From Druceiella hillmani (taxonomy: Eukaryota; Arthropoda; Insecta; Lepidoptera; Hepialidae), in the NCBI GenBank assembly GCA_039881145.1, contig JAYKKI010000063.1:12040001-12104000 (forward strand): a DNA stretch of 64,000 nt, in the 5' to 3' direction. A program made the translations under genes and the position numbers. The notes below the pieces were generated by a model. It was not told the origin of the DNA. It worked only from the letters and a program-made list of their open reading frames with translations, and searched no databases. Shown here in pieces: positions 23,865-37,190 of the stretch (the stretch's first letter is position 1; each line of letters begins with the position of its first letter).

Positions 23865-26330
23865 CAACTGATATTTTTAATGAATCCTTAAATAGTTTAT
23901 AGTCTGTATTTTTTTATGCTATTTTTATTTCTCTCTTTGTTTTTCCATGTAACTAGGAAAACCCCGACTTTATCTTGTTTCAACGCCTTCATTTTTTCAA
24001 TCAATATTGTTTATGTTTGAGTTCTACAACTTCTTTTGTTATGATGGACTAGTTCTTTTGAGGTTTTTAAGTATTTCAGCTCATCAAGAGCTTTAAAGTA
24101 TGATTTTCTCTGAGGCACTTTATTTTATATTGAACTTTTACAAAGTTTTCATGATATATGTTGCTTTTTCTTTTTAAAATGTTTCTATAGAACAATATTA
24201 TAACCTATTTTAGAGTTTCTCTTACAACACCGTGGTCACTAAGGTATTTAAAGTTGCTAATCACTTCTATATTCTCGACAAAACAAGATCTCTTCGTAGC
24301 ATTGAAATCTATATTATTCTTTATAATACCGACAAATTATTTTCAATTCCAACGTAATTGCAATGGTTTTTTTCAAAATATTGTTTAATTATTTTCAAGT
24401 TGTTTCATGGCAAAAATGCGCTTCGCCTCTTTTATTTCTCTCGCTTATCTTTGACTGTACATATTTCAACTCTAAGTCTTATATACAATATCGGTCGTGT
24501 GTGAGCAAGATTCTAACTGACTGAGTTAGCTATTAAAATATCTAAGGTTCCTGTTATATCCAGAGACCTCGACTATTTTTTAATTTATTTTACTATAGAG
24601 CAATTGTCAGATCGAAAAACTGTCAAAGTTTACAAAAACATACCCTTACAAAATACATAAAATTTTAATGAGATAATGTTATATGCATATATTCTAGTGC
24701 TAGTGACACAAGTGCACTGTGGAAATAAAGTCAGAAATTCCAATAAAATACCCGCCGCGAATATTCTGAACAGAAAATTATTTAGCTATTTAAATTATCG
24801 GGTAGCTATGGGTGATCTTAATTACTAAACTCGATGATCGGTAATAATCGAACTTACGATATTGTTATTTTTTTTAATATCGTTGATATTTAATAAACTG
24901 ATTTTATAGCAAAACTTAAAAAAAGAAACAACATAAAAATTAATCCAGATACAAAAAAAATTGATGTTTAGTGAACCACACGAAAAAAGTAAAAAGTATA
25001 CGATATTTTTTTAAAATTTTAATTGACATTATTAAAATATTAGATTTAAGCAGAAGGCAAAACTTATTTAAAAAAATTAAGATCGGTAAAAGAAAGCATA
25101 TAAAATGTTATAACCTCAATTTCGTAATTCATGCCCTTTTATAATTACACCATTATTAAGGTAATATATTACATTTTCAATTTCAATAAAATAACCATGA
25201 AGTTTGGTACAAATGATGTCATATCCTGCCATAGAAAGTTTTACATCGATAAAATTTGCGGATTGACGAAGTATGTTTCTCAACACGCTACCAGGACCTA
25301 AAACTAACTAACTACCCCCTTGCACTCTCACTAATGTGCAGGATCCATTAAGAAGGACTACTTATGCGTCCTCACAGAAATTGGCAACATAAGTCTGCGA
25401 CACGCCGTGACGTAATTGTTAATATCGAAAGTCCATGGGTTGTTTGTAATATCGATATTTGGATATTTTACGATATTAGAACTTCAAAACTACTTGATGG
25501 ATGATCGATGGTCAATACTACTTGATGGATGCGATCACTAGCCGTTGAATTTCCGTAGATCGAAATAGTAACTAAGATAATAAAATATCAATATTTCAAT
25601 CTACCAATTCTGACAATAATCGTCAACTCCAGTGTCCACATTTCCTTTCCATTATTGATCTTTAAAATGTGTCATTTTTTAATTCAGTTCAAAATTCGTA
25701 TTTACCTTTGACTTACGTGCCTTTTTCTTAACATCTTGAGATATGACATTTCTACGTTTCATCTTGTTTCAATGTCTCACTTCCAATTTTAGTTGCGGGT
25801 ATCCTTGAAATAAGTTCTGAATACTAATGTTATCGTCACGCAATTATGAAGTAAGTTTCAAAATGTTATTCCACCAGCACTGATAAAAATTCTTCTGTCA
25901 AATTATTTGATCATATGACGACAACTTCAAACATTTCCCCAAAATCTGAAATTAGATTACATTTTGCTTAGGTTAACTATTTAAGCTGGATTTCAATACA
26001 CTATCTTACTACTCTTATCGTAAGAGACGTGAAGTATCCTTCTACGAAGATCACCTTTGTAGGAGAAGTAACTGGACCGCACTTAGCTTTCTCTTTGATG
26101 TTACTAAGTTCAAAGTCCCATTCTGTAATGAGATAATTTGATTAAGCCTATTTGCTTTCCTTTCAACTTATACTTCGGTCCCATTAGTCTAAATATTTGA
26201 AATAAATAAATTAAGGCTAGTTTAAAAATATACTTTGCTTTGATCTAATAAAAGTAATGGCTGGAAGGTAGAGAACAAACTAAACTCGTTCTAATTTTAT
26301 GTGTTTATTCGGTGGTTATGAAGCAGAAAA
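23865..26330. other. Non-coding stretch, nothing recognised
   Basis: AT-rich. The missing 5' half of the mariner would lie in its first kilobase but is not recognisable. A short direct repeat, 'ctacttgatggatg', occurs at about 25492 and 25519. No supported frame is present. Confidence 0.5.
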
Positions 26331-26347
26331 ATAAGCATTACTATATT

Positions 26348-26619
26348 CACAATTAAACAAAACTACGTGATGTAGTATTATTTCTTCTTTCTTTAAGTTC
26401 TTTACCACAACCTAGGTTTCGTTATATTATAACATTTTCAGGTGGGCTATTAGCAAAGAAAAAGAAAGATTTTTGCTAATAGCCCACCAGATGTTGTATT
26501 GCAACGAAACCTAAGTTGTGGTAAATAACTTAAAGTAAGCAGAAATAATATTACATCACGTAGTTTCATTTAATTGTGAATAATGAATTTCTACAAAATT
26601 AACGCCAATTATATTCAAC
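26348..26619 (-). mobile_element. Palindromic (fold-back) element, copy 2
   Basis: Reverse-oriented copy of the element at 2029-2297. The palindrome (26348-26578) has arms beginning cacaattaaac and ending aattgtg, with more mismatches than copy 1 and a different centre ('gcaaagaaaaagaaagattt'). The one-sided lead lies here on the right: 'aataatgaatttctacaaaa' and 'ttaacgccaattatattcaa', the reverse complement of the left lead of copy 1. The element is flanked by attactatatt (26337-26347) and attattatatt (26620-26630), an 11-bp target duplication with one mismatch. The greater decay suggests an older insertion than copy 1. Confidence 0.88.
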
Positions 26620-26639
26620 ATTATTATATTATTATAAGA

Positions 26640-28200
26640 AATTGAATAATAGAAATAATACCTATAGCGAATATCTTGAGTTTGAGTTTCACTGAATTTT
26701 CTTGATTTTAAAGATTATGTCGGTAGTAAACATATAGCAAATTTTTTTATATTTATTTATATTTACTGTTCCTCAAATTTTCATCTAATCAAAGATACTT
26801 TTTGAAGCCCGGAAAATACTAAACCTAAAATTAAGTTTATAAACCTCAAAATTTAAATGTTGTATATATTATGTTTTTCTCGTTTATCTAATTTCTTTAA
26901 TTTTTCAATTTGCCGCTCGTTCAATATTACTTTTTTTCTCCCTCCACAAATGTATGTCATAGGCACTTATATCCGTAATTACCTCGAGGACGTCCATATA
27001 AAAAATTACAATTTTAAAATTGACTCTGAGTAAATTTTCCTAATTCCAAATGGAAAGAAATTTCTGCCAACAAAATGGTCTGAGCATAATAATTAATTAA
27101 AGAAACTAATTTTGATAGCGAAACAAAATCGTATCAATCAAATCAGGGGTTATTTTAGTTATTAATGTTTTAGGAATATTAATATCTTTATATTAAATAC
27201 AAAATATATTGTTGTTTAGAAATATTTTTTCTTTCGTATCCATACAGATGATTTATTAAACACCCCACATACGTCTTAAAATTGTATTAAAGTGTGATTG
27301 ATTTTTGAGTAACTCGCAAAAGTAAAATTGCCTTTCATACCAAAAGAGTTAATTCGTCGATTAAGAATAACCCCGATTAATAGTGCTTACAAGTATTGTA
27401 GCACAATATAGCTTTTGAAAAATAATAAGTGTAAGCGTTTAATTATTGTTCACCGTGTAATTTAACACAAGGGTCAAAATGAGCTTTTGAAGACAGGCGA
27501 TAAAGAAATGGATAAAACAAGACGACTACTTCGAAACGGTTCCTGAAAAGAAGATAAATTCTGTGAATGAGAAATATTATAGTTTCCTTATACAGCTAAT
27601 GAATTTTAAGAAAAAAAATGACTTAATTAAAACTGTATACCTATTGTTGGTGAAAACATGAAAGTCAATAATTCATACTACTTATTCAGAAAAAATCAAC
27701 TCGAAAAAAGGTGAGTGATATAGCTGAATGGATCATTACATAACCTTATATCCTATTTTTATATAACCTTAAGTGCTATTTTTAGAACGCAATTAGATTA
27801 TCAAAAATACCATACATTTTGAAATACCATTATGTTTTGATACAGAAACGGTTAAACTTTTTAACTGTAATAGTGTGAGCGAGTGGACCTCATTGAAAGA
27901 CTTACGGAATTTAATATTTGTCCTTCATTGCATAGATATTTAGAGTTCCTTCTATATTTAGCCATAAGACGGCACTATTACTTTTCCTTTCTATTTGCCA
28001 TTGATTTCTCCTGGATATATCAGATTGTATTTTCTTTGAAGGATTTCGTAGCCTGTTTTAACTGAGATAAAATTAAAAAAGAATTATATCGGAATTATCT
28101 CAGTTACACTAGAGTCAATCTGTCTGTTTATGGTCAGTGTACATTATATTTTGCAGTACTGCCAGTATTTGTTACATTTTATTATAAATTTAGTTTTATT
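26640..28200. other. Non-coding stretch, nothing recognised
   Basis: AT-rich with no supported gene. An 11-bp inverted pair, aactgagataa and ttatctcagtt, lies at 28060-28105. Confidence 0.5.
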
Positions 28201-28203
28201 ATC

Positions 28204-28267
<64 letters not shown>

Positions 28268-28312
28268 GTACGTGTGTGTGTGTGTCTGTAGGTAGGTTTA
28301 TGTGTGTGTGTA
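28204..28312. repeat. (AT)n-(GT)n compound microsatellite
   Basis: GT, long AT, 'tacatatatat', then interrupted GT runs ending near 28312. Confidence 0.96.
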
Positions 28313-29600
28313 ACGGTAATAATAAAACCTACAGATTTGGTATGAATCGGGTATACCCAGCTGTATAAGCGCTGCCAGCATAAGTTACAGTAAACGACTA
28401 AACTAACATAAAAAAAATTCAAGTATTTTCTGTGACAATATCTCAAAAATCGGAAGAAAAAATAAGTGTGTGTCGTGGAAGTAATTGAGATGACGCATAC
28501 TCACAACAGAATTGAAAATTATTACATTATGTGCGCGTTGTACAAAACAAATACTTAGAAAAGTAATAACCAAAGACAAGAAGTAAATTTACGGAATCAG
28601 TAGAAATAAACCAAAAACTTCATTATATTCAAATTCTAAGTTTTGATGTACGAAACATCATAAGAATAAAGACGAGAATATTTTCAAGAGTAGAAGATAT
28701 AGAATGGATCATTTAATTTCACAAATGGAAAGTAAATTTCATAAGAAAAATCTGTATTGCGTTGGAAAAAATATGGAAACCTGAATATACACTCAGAAGA
28801 AAGTCAACAAAGACCGTTAAGTTGATAGCTCAGTTATTGTCAGTGACGATGATGGAACTTGCGTCACCTTTTGGCTATAGGCCAACTACGTCAATGCTAT
28901 ATACCTTGATTGACAACAGATCAATCAGAGTATTTACCATCGATGCTTACTAAAATTTGTCCAATATTTGTATATAAAAATATATTAGTTCAGCAACTAA
29001 TAAAAGTTCAATCTCATTTCACCTACGTAGCATATGACATGGCCAAACTGAATGTTTGTTCCATTCAAATGTGAGAGCATAAGTCAAAAAAAATATCTCT
29101 GTACACGCCACCAAAAATATTCAAGAAATCTTTCTAATTCCAGAAATCATTAAAATAGTGATGGATTTATTAATTATATCAACGTAGTAATGTAAATTAA
29201 GTTGTTTATTATATCTTACCCATAGTTTTTGAACGAATGCGAAAAATATATATTTCTCCGAAGATATTCAATTTACATTAAATGCATATCGTTTCGTTTC
29301 GGAGTACATATCGTTTCCGCACAATTAAATCATATGTACTTGCTTCGCTCGCAAAAAATTTTTTAAAATTTTAGTGTTGTTTATATATTTATCGACCGCT
29401 TCTCAGGATATCAATTAAAAAAAGTATAATAACGTAGGCTATTTGATATATTTCAATTTAATTGTTATTAGGAAATAATAAATTTTAATTCTAATATTTA
29501 CAGGTAGAAAAAAAATTTTTTTCTACATTTAACATATAACATATGAGTGGTATAACAACAGATAAAGGAATGAAGTTTACATGTCAACAAAATTGAATTC

Positions 29601-29652
29601 AACTGGAAATTTTTGAGTGTTATATTTATATAACACCCAAAAATTGCCAGTT
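29601..29652. repeat. 24-bp inverted repeat with 4-nt loop
   Basis: The arm 'aactggaaatttttgagtgt' plus 'tata' is mirrored with two mismatches after a 4-base loop. Confidence 0.88.
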
Positions 29653-31719
29653 TCCAAGGTGTACCATATTCTTAAAAACTAAGGTTCTCACAATGAAATA
29701 TATTGACGGTGTTTTAACAAATAAAATAAACAAAAAAATGTATTTCTCCACTACCGCTTTCATTAAAGTAGTTACAAGATTGCTCGAAGGAAAATTTCCG
29801 TACTTATAGAAAGCAATACAATGAGGTATCTTCGTGGATATAACATGAATAAAACTTTGACTATAATTTGTTTTTTGTCGAACTTAGGTCCTGAGTTCCC
29901 AATTAAATTAATGACCGTAACTAGAAATAGAAGAGGCTCTTTACCTTCTAACAGATAGATACCATTTAAACCAATTCTTTCACCCACGTAGCGATAAAAA
30001 TGTTTCCGTTTCTATCGACGTAAATACGTATTATCATTTCATCAATAACATGACTGAAAAAAATTTGATAATGCTTTTGTGTACAAATTACAACTGCTTT
30101 TTGGTACAAACATCTTCTTCCGGACTAATTTACATCAAGTCAATCCAGTCCTTTCTTCCATCCAGCGACTTTAATATATAATTTCTTCTTTACAAAGTGT
30201 TTTTATGGATTTAAGAGAATGTATTTCAATGAGACAATTTGTACGGCTCAGTCATGAAATTGATGTGACAGCCAAAATATTAGATGTTCAAAATTTACTT
30301 TGCACTTTTAGCAGTAATAAATTTATTTATTTTTTGTTATCTATACTATGAAATGAACGAGAAATATATCGGTCCTTTGTTTTCATATCATCGTTATGTT
30401 TTTTTTAAATTTACCAAGAATATGTTCCCGCCACATGTCTGAAACTACTAAAATTATGAAATAAACGCCACACTAGAAATTTATGTAAAGTTAACTGGAA
30501 AACTATAGCGTTAATTCTACATTTCATAACTTTTGGCATATTCTCGGTATTTTTTTAACTATTAAAGATTTTTGCTATAATCGGAATGGTGAAAATTAAT
30601 GACAATATTTGTGAATTGTTTAATAGAAATATTATGTACGCTTAAATGTTTATATGTACCAAAGCGCGTGCGGAACTTTCCTAATGCGAATTCTACTTGT
30701 ACTTAACATATTTTATTTATGTCTATTTCTATTATCATTTTCAGAAGACACACATATAGAACACGGTAAATAATGTTAATATGAATAAAGTATGTTAAAA
30801 CAAATTAGGAATATTATTAATAATGATAACGCTTTAAATACATAAAAACAATTTTATGTACTAGTTTGACTTAGTTTTACGAATAACAAAAGAAAAAAAA
30901 CACAAATAAAATTAAAAAATCTGGGGATTTCCAAACCGACTGCTATACAGACTTGCACGGAATGCAAAATGGCAATTAACTGTATGTCTGAATACCACGT
31001 TCTGTGTATTAACACTTGTATTACAATCTAGGCTAGTAGTGGTAGAGTCGATATCTTAAATGATCGGTTTTAAGCAATATACAAAAGTCACAGGGATGTG
31101 CTAGAATATTCAAACAGCGGACGGCAGGTTTTCCTACAGCGAAGGTGAAAATAAAAGCCCGATGTGGCAGCGGGGAAATAAACTTTATTACGCTTCTGTT
31201 ACCACTCGGCCAAGAACTATGCAAAACTATTCCAATAAAATGATTGAAATTGTTCATAAAGGTTATCTTTCTTTGGATTTATTGATGGAATAGTAATTGT
31301 TCGACGGTAATGGGACCCGAAGTGAGAATTTTATCGACGGTTTCACAGTTGAAACAAAAAAAGTGCTTAAATCTGAAATTATTGTTCTTTTAATTAAATA
31401 AGAAAAGAAAAAAAATTATTGGACCTTTTTTTTTCAAAGAAACATGACATCTAACATTATTTTATGATTATTATTATGACATAAATATTCTTTTACCGTA
31501 ACAATGTAAGCATATGTATTAAAAAATGACATCGTAACGAAAAATGAAACACAAAGTGCGCCAGCAAGTAGCAGTCCGTCATTAAAATAAATATAACTTG
31601 TTTCAGTTTTCGTTGTGTTCTCAGTTGTATATACTGCATTTTATGTTTTAAAACTCCTGAGACAATTAGACATTTTAATCGATGTCAGTGAGTAATATAG
31701 GTATTTCACTATTCTTTTG

Positions 31720-31726
31720 TATGTAT

Positions 31727-31769
<43 letters not shown>
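31720..31769. repeat. (AT)n microsatellite
   Basis: AT tract preceded by 'gtatgtatatacatac'. It lies directly upstream of the gactgactgac element. Confidence 0.96.
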
Positions 31770-31772
<3 letters not shown>

Positions 31773-31773
31773 G

Positions 31774-32420
31774 TACCTTGACTGACTGACGGATCTACAC
31801 AAGTGCAACCCGAACCACTAAGTCAAATATCTTGAATCATTAAATAAATATTTTACCATTTAAGTTTCGAAAATCAATACTTTCGGGGTAAAATGGAGCT
31901 CGAAAGTAAGGTTCGAAATAATTTTAACGTTTCTATGAATTTGGGTAGATTACTTATATGGTGTGGGTAGCCATTAAGAAGGGGTTTTTCAAAATGCAAC
32001 CTGTAAAAGGTGACATGAGGAGTTAAAATTTATAGGAAGAAAGAATATTAGATGTTTTTGTTAAATTGAAATTTCATAAAAATAACTAATTAAACGAATA
32101 TTATGTTTTTTTGAACGACTACTAAGAGTTTAAAATAGGGGTTAAAACTTTGTACGAAGAAAAAATATTCAATGGTCCAATTAATTCGAAATTTTGTGAA
32201 AGAGTCTTTAGAAATAAAATTTATTTTTAGATGTTTTAAGGAAATCAACTCCTAAAGAAATAAAAACGATTCTATGTTCGTAAAGGAAATAAACTGATTA
32301 AACTGTAGATTAAATTGGAGCAACTAAAGAGGAATTTTACAAAATTCAAACTCTAAAGGGTCGTATTTGTAACTCAAACTTTATAATGGAGTAAAACTAT
32401 GAAACGATTCTAATAAATAA
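31774..32420 (+). repeat. Lepidopteran dispersed repeat with gactgactgac start
   Basis: Begins 'ccttgactgactgacggatc' and contains 'gtgggtagccattaagaa', 'ggggtttttcaaaatgcaac' and 'gtttaaaataggggttaaaa'. These correspond to 'cccactaagaaaggatttttcaaaattcaacccctaag-gggtaaaatagggg', a very common moth and butterfly repeat known to me from memory. The characteristic 'gcgggcaaaagctagt' type 3' end is not clear, so the element is probably truncated or decayed near 32.4 kb. Confidence 0.7.
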
Positions 32421-32429
32421 ATAGGCTTT

Positions 32430-35285
32430 GAAAGATAAATTCTAGCTCAGAACTTGCTTTTACATAACACAAATCCATAATAAAAATGGTGATGCATTTT
32501 ACCGCAATAACGTAATTTATCGATATTGAATATGTTGTCCCTAGACGGCATTACATATATTTTAAATCATGATAACGTTTACTTCTTCGGTACCTAATTA
32601 AAAGTTTATCTATGTACTCTCGAGTTCGTATATTTCTCGATTTATATTATCGTTTGGATTGATTAAGCTCTTCATTGATCATCAATAATTTTATTATTCA
32701 GTACACTAGAAACAGCAATGGACGTGGAATTAATTTTCGGCTTTGTCACATGAGAGCGGCAATGATAACTAACGCACACTTAATAAATATCATGTCAGTA
32801 TGATGCCTTCAACATACAGCGGATTGTATAGGTTATTCTCAGCAGAAGAATATTTAACTTTGTTTTTTAAGTTCACCATAACGATGATTTAGATGTAAAA
32901 ACAGGTAACTCGTCTTCGCTTTATACAGAATATAAATATTCCATACGGACGTTATTTTTTAGAACTGAAACAAATAATCCGATTTAGACACGTGAAATAT
33001 CGTTATAATCCTCTTTTGTGACGTCACGATTCATCTAAAAAAATAAAAATCGCGAAAAAATAAAAATTCGAAAAAGCCATTAGCCAGGTATTAAATTAAA
33101 GGTCTTAGTGAGCACATTTCAAGAATATATATGTTGTAGAAATAAATATTATATTTAATAATGTCCATCATGAAAAGAATCAAAGAAATATCTTTAAAAA
33201 AAATAAGTAAAAAAAGACATAGTAAAAAATTACAGAATTATGGCAGGTAACGAAATTCTGTTTCCAATTTGTTTTCTAATTTGTGGCCGGTTTTTTTTCT
33301 TTTAAGTGACTCAACAAAACTACGATGACGTGTATTTTTACTTCATAAACAATGGCATTGGAATTAACGAAGAATCAATATTTGTTTTCAATAAGAATTT
33401 TCCGATAATGGAAAAAATTCATAGTGTTCTATTTATTTTTAATTTAAAATCATTTACTCTTGGAACGCTCAAGCTTCAAAGGCATAAGTTTATGAATAAA
33501 CAAGAAACTGTTGATTGAAACTCATTAATTACGCAGCGACGTGTCGAGAAGAATTTGTGCGAATTTCTTGTAAATTGTTAATTGAATTCAGAACACAATT
33601 AGCTTGATAATAGTTTTGTTTAGCCCAACTTGTTAATTGTCACCTAAAATTTTGTACGTATTACGTCGATGGATCGACCAACAAGTACGAAAAGTTGCTT
33701 TGTGAGGTTCATTATTTATGTTATAATCTTAATGGATAATGAGATGAAAATGGTAGATCGTAGTTCAGCTACAGGTCTCTCCGTGCACTACTGTTGACTA
33801 ATTATGTATCACCTTTTACATAACCAATATAATTGGCTGCGTGCTACAAACTCACTACTTCATTTTATTCAGCCAAGAAATTATTCTTTGACTGTGTTCA
33901 TATTTATTATTTCAAACTTGATAATCAGTTCGATTATATTGCTTTAAAACTTTTAATTCAACCATTCAAGAAATTATATTATAATTACAATAATATACCA
34001 ATGGACACATATCGGTGCTATACAGTCATAGATGCCGCAATGTTTTCACATATATTTTTTTAATATGCATTATATACGAACCGAATATTATTAACACCGT
34101 AAAATCACTAACAAGAATTACTATGTAAGTTGAAGGAAAAGAACTAGGTTGTATGGATAGTATATGGTTGTATCCGATATATTATTATATGTTTTACTCG
34201 ACAATTGTACTTGTTATTCATTCACGATCAACGTCAATTATGAAAATTGGACTGGCAGCGAATTCAGAATTTTTCTAAAAAACTTGTTAAAGATCTTTTA
34301 TTTTATTACTAGCTTTTTTCCGAGAACTCGCTCACTAAAATGTTGTATTTTTTCAGTGGTACTTTTGTCCAGTAGTAATATTTTATCTCAAAGCTATCCC
34401 TGTTCGAAATAATAATTGCCATATAATTTGTAAACGTAAAATTTAGTCATTCAGATTAAATCATTTATCTAAAAAATATAATAAAATACCATATAATAAA
34501 ATATCAAACAACTAATGCCACTATCATGACATCAGTCGAGGAGGTGTCACCGAAATTTATTTTCTTTTACTAATTGTTTTTTGATAGGCACACACGATTC
34601 TCGCTATATTTATTAATTAGAGATATTTACGAGATACATTTTTTGCTCAATAACCGAGTTCAGCAATTATGAATATTGAAGAGAGCGCTAGCCTGAATGA
34701 ACAACTTTAACTTTAGAATAGTTCCGCTGCAGCAATGCCGGTTTTGAGAATGCAGGTTGATTTTCCAATATTCTTGAGTAAGTTTCAATATACACAAACG
34801 TATTTTCACATGCCACTAATATATTTCTTACTTTAATCCATAGATTCTGTTTCCTTAATTTTTTCTCTTGCACATAACCTTGACAAATATGTGTATCTAT
34901 ATATATGCATACATATGTACATATACACGTACATATAAAAATCACAAAACGTATAATTATGCGAAAGAGAATTTGTGCATCTGAAACTAGTTAGTAATTT
35001 TCAAGATGACGTCCAATATTTTTACCACATGGTTATTTTTAAATAACATCCTATTTTCGCTTTTTCACGCAGCCGAAGCGACGGGTCTAAGTTAGTTAGC
35101 ATTCTAGTGCAGTTGATTGTTGTAAACTCAATAATAGTAGAAGAATATAAACTATAATTCGAAGTTTATCTCAAAGACACAACCTTTATGTGTAGACTGC
35201 TTCAAAGAGACAGATTAAATAATTGTGGCGTGACAGCAAATCACACGTACCAACTTACAGTCGATTTACATATATAAAATTATAT
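32430..35285. other. Non-coding stretch, nothing recognised
   Basis: Several small frames occur (33306-33518, 33833-34063, 34164-34412 and 34688-34945 on the minus strand). None shows a domain, codon bias or splice context that I can support. A short interrupted AT/AC run lies at 34895-34935. Confidence 0.5.
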
Positions 35286-35289
35286 TAAG

Positions 35290-35295
35290 AATATA

Positions 35296-35358
<63 letters not shown>

Positions 35359-35359
35359 C

Positions 35360-35407
<48 letters not shown>
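35290..35407. repeat. (AT)n(GT)n(AT)n compound microsatellite
   Basis: Two AT tracts flank a GT tract with one 'ct' interruption, about 118 bp in all. Confidence 0.97.
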
Positions 35408-35408
<1 letters not shown>

Positions 35409-35622
35409 CATGTTTGCGAGCTTGTTTACGAATATTAAGAATAAAACCCGCACTCTTGTAACGGAGTCTTATTATTAAATCACTATTTATGCTGTTATAT
35501 ACTTATAAAGTTGCTATATTTAACTCAATAATGCCAGTTTAACACTACAATCTTGCCAACCCCGCTTTAAAGATCTGAAAGTACCTGAATTACATCAAAA
35601 CAACATGGTTCAATGCTGTTGT

Positions 35623-35895
35623 TTTAAATTAAATAAAAATTAATAATATTATTATTTATATTATTAATATTCAAATTAAATAAAAATTAATAATATTATT
35701 ATTTAGATTATTAATATTCAAATTAAATAAAAATTAATAATATTATTATTTATATTATTAATATTCAAATTAAATAAATATTAATAATATTATTATTTAT
35801 ATTATTATTTATATTATTAATATTCAAATTAAATAAAAATTAATAATATTATTATTTATATTATTAATATTTAAATTAAATAAAAATTAATAAAA
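35623..35895 (+). repeat. 47-bp minisatellite, about 5.5 copies
   Basis: Unit starts (ttcaaattaaat or variant) lie at 35623, 35670, 35717, 35764, 35823 and 35870. Spacing is exactly 47 bp except for one 59-bp unit, which carries an extra 12-bp 'tatttatattat' duplication. Units are almost identical, so the array is young. Each unit is essentially all A and T and contains the self-complementary core aataatattattatt. Confidence 0.96.
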
Positions 35896-36110
35896 TTTCA
35901 TGAGGTATAAGCATAATTCAAAATATGGCAATTCCGTATCCACATGTTAATATTATTTTCTATTAGCAATAACATATGCGTGCGGAACTTTATTTCCTAT
36001 ATTTCGTTCATTGATTAACACAATTAATTAAAACAATTTTGGTTTATAATAGTTAGTAAATACCGATATTGTGAGCTTTCATTTTATTCACATGAATATT
36101 TAAAAAGTTA

Positions 36111-36156
36111 GAGTGGCGGCGGGGGTGGGGCGGTCGGGGTGAGTAGTGCGGGTGTT
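36111..36156 (+). other. Isolated G-rich patch, possible G-quadruplex
   Basis: Reads 'gcggcgggggtggggcggtc' followed by 'ggggtgagtagtgcgggtg'. Runs of five, four, four and three G are separated by loops of 1, 5 and 10 bases. It is the most G-rich site in an otherwise AT-rich window, and no gene or CpG-rich promoter surrounds it. Confidence 0.75.
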
Positions 36157-36359
36157 GGTCCTTTACTCCACTATTATTGTAGTTATTTTAAAATGCGTAC
36201 ACTATTATACTCCACTTGAAGAAGACCGCGAAACAAAATAACTTTAATCCTCAAATTTTATATAAGGAAAGTCCATCATAAAAAATAAAAATTATAGTTT
36301 CTTGTTTTTATATATGGGCATTATTAATCTACTCAGTCCATTAAGTCATTTTATTATCA

Positions 36360-36460
36360 TCAGATATGTTGGGTTATGATGTTGTGACAAACAGATAGGC
36401 GGACATAATGTAATTATTATATTCCGCCATTTGACTATGAAACCCTAAAGTGAATATATT
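36360..36460 (+). repeat. Lepidopteran-type element tail (ttccgccatttgactatgaaaccctaa)
   Basis: Contains 'gacaaacagataggcggaca' and then 'ccgccatttgactatgaaac' and 'cctaaa'. This is the same tail order as at 18890-19230 and 16290-16370, so it is a short remnant of that family. Confidence 0.6.
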
Positions 36461-36604
36461 TCGAAAAAGGGAGAAATGCACTAACACGTCCGAAATTAGG
36501 GAAATAGGAAAAAACTTCCAAACCGTTAAGTACAAGTAGAGCTTGCACTGTGAATTCTGTACATATTTAGGCACTTATAACGTTTAACGGCACATAGTGT
36601 TTGT

Positions 36605-36622
36605 ATCATCATCATCATCATA
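36605..36622. repeat. (ATC)n microsatellite
   Basis: Five to six ATC triplets in a row. Confidence 0.9.
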
Positions 36623-36799
36623 TATATTAATACGCTAAGGTTAAGATGTTACTCTCCCTTTTTAGAAAAAACCTCACAACTAATCCACATAAATTATATA
36701 TCATTTTATAGATAATTACTTGCTCTACCGGCATCCACAACTAAAAAATTTATTATTGCTATTGTTTTTGCAAATTAATTAATTATTAAAATTATATAC

Positions 36800-37190
36800 A
36801 CAAAACAGCAATGCTGCCATCTAACGGCTCAACGTCAATATGATTGACGGTCGGTAAAATTTTTGTTTAATTTCAAATCCACTCACGTATAAATAAAGTA
36901 GCGCTTTAGCTCAATGCTTTTGATACTTGCGCCTCTATATGTCAATTTTAGTAAAATATTTGTTTGATCTGTCATCTGAGCTTCATAATGGAATAAAAAC
37001 GTAATAAGCAGTGTGCAAAATTAGAAATGAATTGAATACCTGCAATCAATTTTGATTTATTAAATTGACTCTAAACACTCTGTTGTAACTAATATGACAG
37101 CTGTGAGTTCATTTTCTCATGTGTAAATATTTATAATCTACCACGCAAATTGATATAATGCGAAGACTTCGCACGGGTCACGCTAGTTAA
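36800..37190 (-). repeat. Dispersed element ending ctgacccgtgcgaagtcttcgca
   Basis: On the minus strand it starts 'aactagcgtgacccgtgcga' and 'agtcttcgcattatatc' and runs to about 'cgttagatggcagcattgc'. The start matches 7147-7180, while the interiors differ, as expected if one family has variable bodies or one copy is truncated. Confidence 0.6.

Larger units (their letters stand above)
28440..31790 (+). repeat. Segmental duplicate Q, copy 2
   Basis: Partner of 3560-6110 (alignment anchors given there). A 24-bp hairpin lies within it at 29601-29652. The frames at 28762-28953, 29772-29987 and 31033-31257 are not preserved in the other copy and are not called genes. Confidence 0.75.

Noticed and set aside
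28144..28446. 100-codon minus-strand frame
   Set aside because: A large part is translated from the AT/GT microsatellite (runs of Y, I, H and T); the rest has no recognisable motif.
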